NCBI GenBank assembly: GCA_002480165.1
Contig: DLBP01000031.1
Location: 16,939 to 35,980, forward strand
From: Proteobacteria bacterium UBA7821
Lineage (GTDB): Bacteria > Pseudomonadota > Gammaproteobacteria > Comchoanobacterales > Comchoanobacteraceae
Direction: 5' to 3'
Length of the DNA: 19,042 nucleotides
This document shows, in pieces, positions 15,372 to 19,042 of this stretch. The notes below the pieces were generated by a model. It searched no databases, was not told where the DNA came from, and saw nothing but the letters and a program-made list of their open reading frames with translations. Positions within the stretch are counted from its first letter, which is position 1; every line of letters begins with the position of its first letter. The position numbers were made by a program, and so were the translations under genes.

Positions 15372-16724
15372 TTGTTTTTAACAATCATCAAGACACAATT
15401 AAGCACCATTATTGTACCACTTGTCTTAGTACTTGGTACCGCATTATCGTTTAAGTTTCGCTGGGTCCAACTGACCCGTCTCCGCCACTCTTTTAGGATT
15501 GTCCTAACCAAAGAGCAAATCAAGTCATCTCGGGGTATATCCGCTTTCTCAGCACTGTCTGCCGTATTAGGTGGCAATCTAGGAACTGGCAACATTGCTG
15601 GTACGGCTGTTGCATTATCCACCGGTGGACCAGGCGCATTATTCTGGATGTGGGTGATGGCCATTATCGGATCAGTGATCAAGTTTACTGGCTGCTATAT
15701 CTCGATCTTAAACCGAGTTAGTCACTCACAGCAGGAATGGCTTGGGGGACCGATGTACTACATCGGTCACCTACTACAATCACCCATCACTGCAAAAGTG
15801 TTCTCAGGCCTTGTTATCGTTTCAGCATTAACTGTGGGTAATTTTGTTCAAGTTAACTCGGTTAGCCTACCGCTAATCAATCATGGCTTCGCAAACTGGC
15901 AGATTAGTCTCATGTTAATGGTCTTTATTGCATTTGTCACGCTAGACAAACATAAACGGTTTGCAACGATAAGTACTTATGTTGTTCCATGGATGGCCTT
16001 AGCGTATATCGCATTGTGTTTATTTGTCATATTAACCCATGCCAGTAAGCTACCGCCGTTACTATCGCAAATTCTTACGGCTGCTTTCATGCCAGATTCG
16101 ATCGTGGGTGGCACCATGGGCTATGGCATATTTGAAAGCATGCGTGTTGGCTTCGACCGAGGACTGTTTGCAACCGATGCGGGCATTGGTATCGCTCCCA
16201 TGCTTCACGCTGAAATACCCGACCAGCATAGCCAGCAACAAACGGCCTTTGAACAAGGTCTGGTCAGCATTCTCGCGCCCATTATTGTGATGGTCATTTG
16301 TATGATGACGGGACTGGTATTACTCGTCACAGATGCATGGATACAACCCAATTTAGCCAGTACAGAGATCTGTGTCTATGCTTTTACTGTCGGAACAGGT
16401 TGGAAGGTTAGCGAATACATTCTACTGGTTACTTTATTTTTATTTGCAACCACGACGTTATTAACCTGGTCTTACTGTGCTGAGCGAGCACTAATCTACC
16501 TGAATTTAGACAAGCATCTACATACTTTCAAACTGCTGTTTATCGGCTTCATCCCACTTGGGTGTTACATGGGTGGTCAATGGATTTGGTTATTGGCTGA
16601 CATCAGTATTAACTTAATGTTGTTCATTAATTTAATCGCTGTCTTTATTGCATCAAAACCGTATACCAGTCAAATCAATCATGCCATTCGAACAGTGGGC
16701 AACAAGTTGAATTATAGACTATAA
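15372..16724 (+). CDS. alanine or glycine:cation symporter (AGCS family)
   Basis: A 450-residue inner-membrane transporter of the sodium:alanine/glycine symporter family, with about ten or eleven hydrophobic segments. Family signatures are GGNLGTGNIAGTA at 67-79, TGGPGALFWMW at 84-94, LGGPMYYIG at 124-132, the RGLFATDAGIGIAPMLHA stretch at 263-280 and TWSYCAERA at 365-373. The usual SNEAG in the fourth motif is ATDAG here, which may alter substrate or ion binding. The start is a TTG: a stop codon in frame at 15360-15362 rules out upstream starts and no other start occurs for many codons. AGG lies about eight bases before it. It is followed after 29 bases by tatA on the same strand; the link looks positional rather than functional. 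Confidence 0.9.
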   Translation: MFLTIIKTQLSTIIVPLVLVLGTALSFKFRWVQLTRLRHSFRIVLTKEQIKSSRGISAFSALSAVLGGNLGTGNIAGTAVALSTGGPGALFWMWVMAIIGSVIKFTGCYISILNRVSHSQQEWLGGPMYYIGHLLQSPITAKVFSGLVIVSALTVGNFVQVNSVSLPLINHGFANWQISLMLMVFIAFVTLDKHKRFATISTYVVPWMALAYIALCLFVILTHASKLPPLLSQILTAAFMPDSIVGGTMGYGIFESMRVGFDRGLFATDAGIGIAPMLHAEIPDQHSQQQTAFEQGLVSILAPIIVMVICMMTGLVLLVTDAWIQPNLASTEICVYAFTVGTGWKVSEYILLVTLFLFATTTLLTWSYCAERALIYLNLDKHLHTFKLLFIGFIPLGCYMGGQWIWLLADISINLMLFINLIAVFIASKPYTSQINHAIRTVGNKLNYRL

Positions 16725-16739
16725 TCAACTTGAACATAT

Positions 16740-16744
16740 GGAGG
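16740..16744 (+). promoter_or_regulatory. Shine-Dalgarno deciding the tatA start
   Basis: GGAGG lies nine bases before the ATG at 16754. A TTG at 16730 opens a longer frame, but this site falls inside that extension, so the ATG is preferred. Confidence 0.75.
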
Positions 16745-16753
16745 TTATTGTTA

Positions 16754-16939
16754 ATGGGTATAAGCGGTATTAGTCCCCTATCACTACTATTGGTCTTTAT
16801 GATAGCTGTTTTGCTGTTTGGCTCTAAAAGACTGAGCCAGCTTGGAAAAGATCTCGGAAGCGCGATAGCTGGCTTTAATGATGGCTTAAAAGCCAAACAA
16901 GTATCTGAGCAAGCTCAAAAAGAAAGAGACGATGTTTAG
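16754..16939 (+). CDS. tatA: twin-arginine translocase subunit TatA
   Basis: A 61-residue Tat pore component. It has a short N-terminus, one transmembrane helix at about 8-22, the conserved Phe-Gly hinge at 22-23 (LFGSKRL), and an amphipathic helix with LGKDLGSAIAGFNDGLK at 30-46, then a charged tail. This is shorter than E. coli TatA (89 residues) but still contains the essential core. It would oligomerise at the inner membrane to let folded proteins with twin-arginine signals cross. Its stop lies inside the next gene (eight-base overlap), so it is translated with the TatB-like partner. No tatC is in the window. Confidence 0.92.
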   Translation: MGISGISPLSLLLVFMIAVLLFGSKRLSQLGKDLGSAIAGFNDGLKAKQVSEQAQKERDDV

Positions 16940-17090
16940 TTTAACAGAGTTGTTAGTCATCGTGATTGTTGCTTTGTTGGTTTTAAAACCAAACCAAATC
17001 ATTGACTTGTACCAGCAATCACGACAGGCAAAGAGAAAGCTACAGGGGGCGATTGAGCACCTCGGCCGCCACGACGACAAATCTAACTAG
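16932..17090 (+). CDS. tatB: minimal TatB-like protein
   Basis: A 52-residue open frame, starting at ATG 16932 inside the tatA end (overlap ATGTTTAG). The pattern is TatB-like: MFSLTELLVIVIVALLVLKP has the early Glu6, one helix at about 5-18 and the usual Leu-x-Pro turn, and then a basic amphipathic helix (IIDLYQQSRQAKRKLQGAIEHL). The normal glycine of the L-G-P hinge is Lys19 here, and the long C-terminal part of typical TatB (E. coli TatB 171 residues) is missing. The gene order tatA-tatB supports the call. It could alternatively be a second TatA-type paralogue or a decaying tatB. Its 3' end overlaps the opposing acyltransferase gene by eight bases. Confidence 0.7.
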   Translation: MFSLTELLVIVIVALLVLKPNQIIDLYQQSRQAKRKLQGAIEHLGRHDDKSN

Positions 17091-18897
17091 AAAATCGATT
17101 AGACAGTTCCTGAACACCTTTCTTACCGACATAGGGCTTTAATTTAGCAAACACTGTCTTTTCTATTTCCCAAAACATCATGATATCAACACAGTTACCA
17201 AAAAATGGATCTTTGGACATGTGCAGTGGGTAAGCTCCAACCGCTTCATAATGCCTTAATAGTGGTGGGAAAGAAACCTGTGTCTGAAGTAATTGCTTTA
17301 ACATAAACTCACAACTGGTGAGTGTTGGTGACACCCGTATGGCTTGCGCAACCTCATTAGGCAACCTTTTTGATTTCTTATATGGGAAATGTGGAACAAA
17401 GTATTGCGCGTGATGGTGATACTGTTTGGATTTTTCATCGACATAAACGGACAGTATATCCAGGTCTTCTTGTGAATAATAGTCAACCGGTATCGACACA
17501 AGTCCCGTGACAAAGCCGATACTTTTAAAGCGTAAAATGGCAATACCGAGGCCACGCCAGAGAATCAGCAATGGCCAGTACTGGTTTTGATAATTCACTT
17601 GAACAAACGACCGCCCCATCTCCATAAAGCTGCCTCGATAGTCAGAACTCATTGGTAAGACGTGATAGAGGGTAGATAATGAGAGTTGTTTTCTTTCTTG
17701 TTGGTTATTAAAATCAATTTTAGAAAACCGATAGCCACCTACGACACAGTGATTTTCTTTGTCCCACACCACTAGCTGGTAATTAATCTCATCATATTTA
17801 TCTGTATCTAAAAGCTGACTCGAGCCCATCCCAATTGCTCGAAATGCACGTTCTCGTTCAATATAAATACATTGCCTCAGGTGTCTATACTCATCGGTTG
17901 GGTCTAACAGCAACACCTGATAAGACTTGATCTCCAAGAGTGACTTACCCGCCAACACTAACTGGTCAATCTCTCGCTGAACCAGTTGGTAATGTGGCAG
18001 TGAGTCAATCAAGTAACCCGGTTTCTTTAGGGATTTCTTGGTATTAAGTTGTCTAAACTGCTGGTATGCTGGCCGGTGTCGAAGACTGTATGTTAAGTAA
18101 TATAAATAATCTATTTTGTCTCGACTGCTTCTCAAATGAGTTAGGTCTCTCCCTTTGACAGGCATACCAACTCTGAACTTAATGGATTTGCCTCGATGCC
18201 TAAATAGCTCTCTAAATATTAGTGACAAACCCAAGTAGCGATTTAGCATACGCAGGAAATAAAACAACCAAGAGTTTCTTGCTGAGATGTAGACAGGAAT
18301 GATTGGCGTATCGGTCTTTTCAGCAATAGATACTGGCAACCTGGACCACTCTGAGTCATATAAGCCTGTGTGTTTTGACTGCAGTTTAATGTCTGATATT
18401 TCACCTGCTGGAAATATCAATAACAGGCCACCTGATTTCACCCAATTGATGGCTTCTTGCACGCTTTTTTTGTTAGAAGCAGTTTTGGATACATTATCAA
18501 TACCAATTAAAATAGAGTCAAATTCAACAGGGGCATTATCCAGTAAAACAGTGGCCATCACGCGTATGTCGCTTCTTTTCTTAAGCAGTAACTGTGTTAG
18601 CAACATAGTCTCAGATAAACCTGACGGATGATTAGCGATCACAACAGCTGATCCAGTCTCTGGTATGTAACCATATTCTTTGCTATCATACTCTTGACTG
18701 AGATTTAAGTGAGCTAGTACACCATCTAGAAAATCCTCAGCATTGGATGCTTCAGCCTGTTGACTAAACACTTCGTTAGCCAAATCAAACAACAGAAGCC
18801 GGTTGAAAATATTCACGCACACTTTTTTAAACAGTCTGTGTTTTTGACCAGATAAAAACTGGCTCATACAGAATGCTCTTGCAGCTTTTTGATTCAT
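17083..18897 (-). CDS. two-domain acyltransferase, LPLAT plus GNAT-like, OlsF-like
   Basis: A 604-residue protein with two acyltransferase parts. The N-terminal half is PlsC-like: a hydrophobic N-region, VIANHPSGLSETMLL with His90 at 84-100, then LLLIFPAGEIS at 158-168 and IIPVYIS at 199-205. Residues about 325-480 resemble the OlsB/GNAT-like acyl-ACP N-acyltransferases: IERERAFRAIGMG, then VVGGYRFSK and the MEMGRSFV motif at 426-432. This order matches OlsF of Serratia, in which the N part is reported to O-acylate and the C part to N-acylate ornithine, forming ornithine lipids. A role in aminolipid synthesis at the inner membrane is inferred. Glu96 replaces the Asp usual after NHP(x)G in this subfamily. 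AGGAAGGG at 18905-18912 supports the start. Another hemolysin-like acyltransferase role is possible. Confidence 0.8.
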   Translation of the reverse strand: MNQKAARAFCMSQFLSGQKHRLFKKVCVNIFNRLLLFDLANEVFSQQAEASNAEDFLDGVLAHLNLSQEYDSKEYGYIPETGSAVVIANHPSGLSETMLLTQLLLKKRSDIRVMATVLLDNAPVEFDSILIGIDNVSKTASNKKSVQEAINWVKSGGLLLIFPAGEISDIKLQSKHTGLYDSEWSRLPVSIAEKTDTPIIPVYISARNSWLFYFLRMLNRYLGLSLIFRELFRHRGKSIKFRVGMPVKGRDLTHLRSSRDKIDYLYYLTYSLRHRPAYQQFRQLNTKKSLKKPGYLIDSLPHYQLVQREIDQLVLAGKSLLEIKSYQVLLLDPTDEYRHLRQCIYIERERAFRAIGMGSSQLLDTDKYDEINYQLVVWDKENHCVVGGYRFSKIDFNNQQERKQLSLSTLYHVLPMSSDYRGSFMEMGRSFVQVNYQNQYWPLLILWRGLGIAILRFKSIGFVTGLVSIPVDYYSQEDLDILSVYVDEKSKQYHHHAQYFVPHFPYKKSKRLPNEVAQAIRVSPTLTSCEFMLKQLLQTQVSFPPLLRHYEAVGAYPLHMSKDPFFGNCVDIMMFWEIEKTVFAKLKPYVGKKGVQELSNRFSS

Positions 18898-19042
18898 TTA
18901 CCAACCCTTCCTATAACACTGACAAATTCGCACACAATCCGATTAATAACAATCTTAGAACGACTTTTCACAGCACTTGGCTCAAAATATCTGTTCCTTA
19001 TCAAAATAATTCTATTGTTAGACTAACACGTCGATCAGATCG
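18898..19042. other. non-coding leader region upstream of the acyltransferase gene
   Basis: This 145-base stretch to the window edge is AT-rich and holds the Shine-Dalgarno AGGAAGGG (18905-18912, minus strand) seven bases from the ATG. I see no convincing -35/-10 pair and no hairpin with a T-run. A neighbouring gene may lie beyond the edge. Confidence 0.5.

Overview
The window carries about fifteen genes packed with little spacing on both strands of a moderately AT-rich bacterial chromosome. The protein families point to a gammaproteobacterium: UDG residues fall at the same positions as in E. coli Ung, the DnaE is of the E. coli type with a degenerate PHP domain, and DUF2878/DUF1295, TatA/TatB and an OlsF-like acyltransferase are present. 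I cannot place the genus. No rRNA, tRNA, CRISPR array, insertion sequence or phage gene was seen.

Left part (1-4100): the 3' end of an unrecognised gene, then ung, then a small four-helix membrane protein behind a near-consensus promoter. Converging on it from the other strand is a large FecR/RTX-repeat protein that looks like a type I secretion substrate. The two genes overlap at their 3' ends.

Centre (4105-12050, minus strand): gltX, xth and dnaE form a tightly coupled run (7- and 8-base overlaps) read from one good sigma-70-type promoter. It joins glutamyl-tRNA synthetase, the AP endonuclease exonuclease III and the replicative polymerase alpha subunit. Upstream lies a 738-residue protein of unknown function whose C-terminal third contains a protein-kinase-like catalytic loop. 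It is the least explained gene here.

Right part (12119-18900): a TauE/SafE permease on the minus strand is divergent from a three-gene plus-strand chain (DUF2878, DUF1295, prolyl aminopeptidase) linked by ATGA overlaps. Next comes a second plus-strand unit: an alanine/glycine:cation symporter, tatA and a 52-residue TatB-like gene. It meets, tail to tail with an 8-base overlap, a two-domain acyltransferase (LPLAT plus GNAT-like) that resembles ornithine-lipid synthase OlsF.

Several starts were moved downstream from the longest ORF because of Shine-Dalgarno sites, promoter boxes or overlaps (dnaE, the kinase-like gene, tauE, DUF2878, tatA). The most noteworthy items are the kinase-like protein, the FecR/RTX fusion with an internal threefold motif, and the minimal TatB-like gene lacking the usual hinge glycine. 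No clearly new multi-gene system was found.
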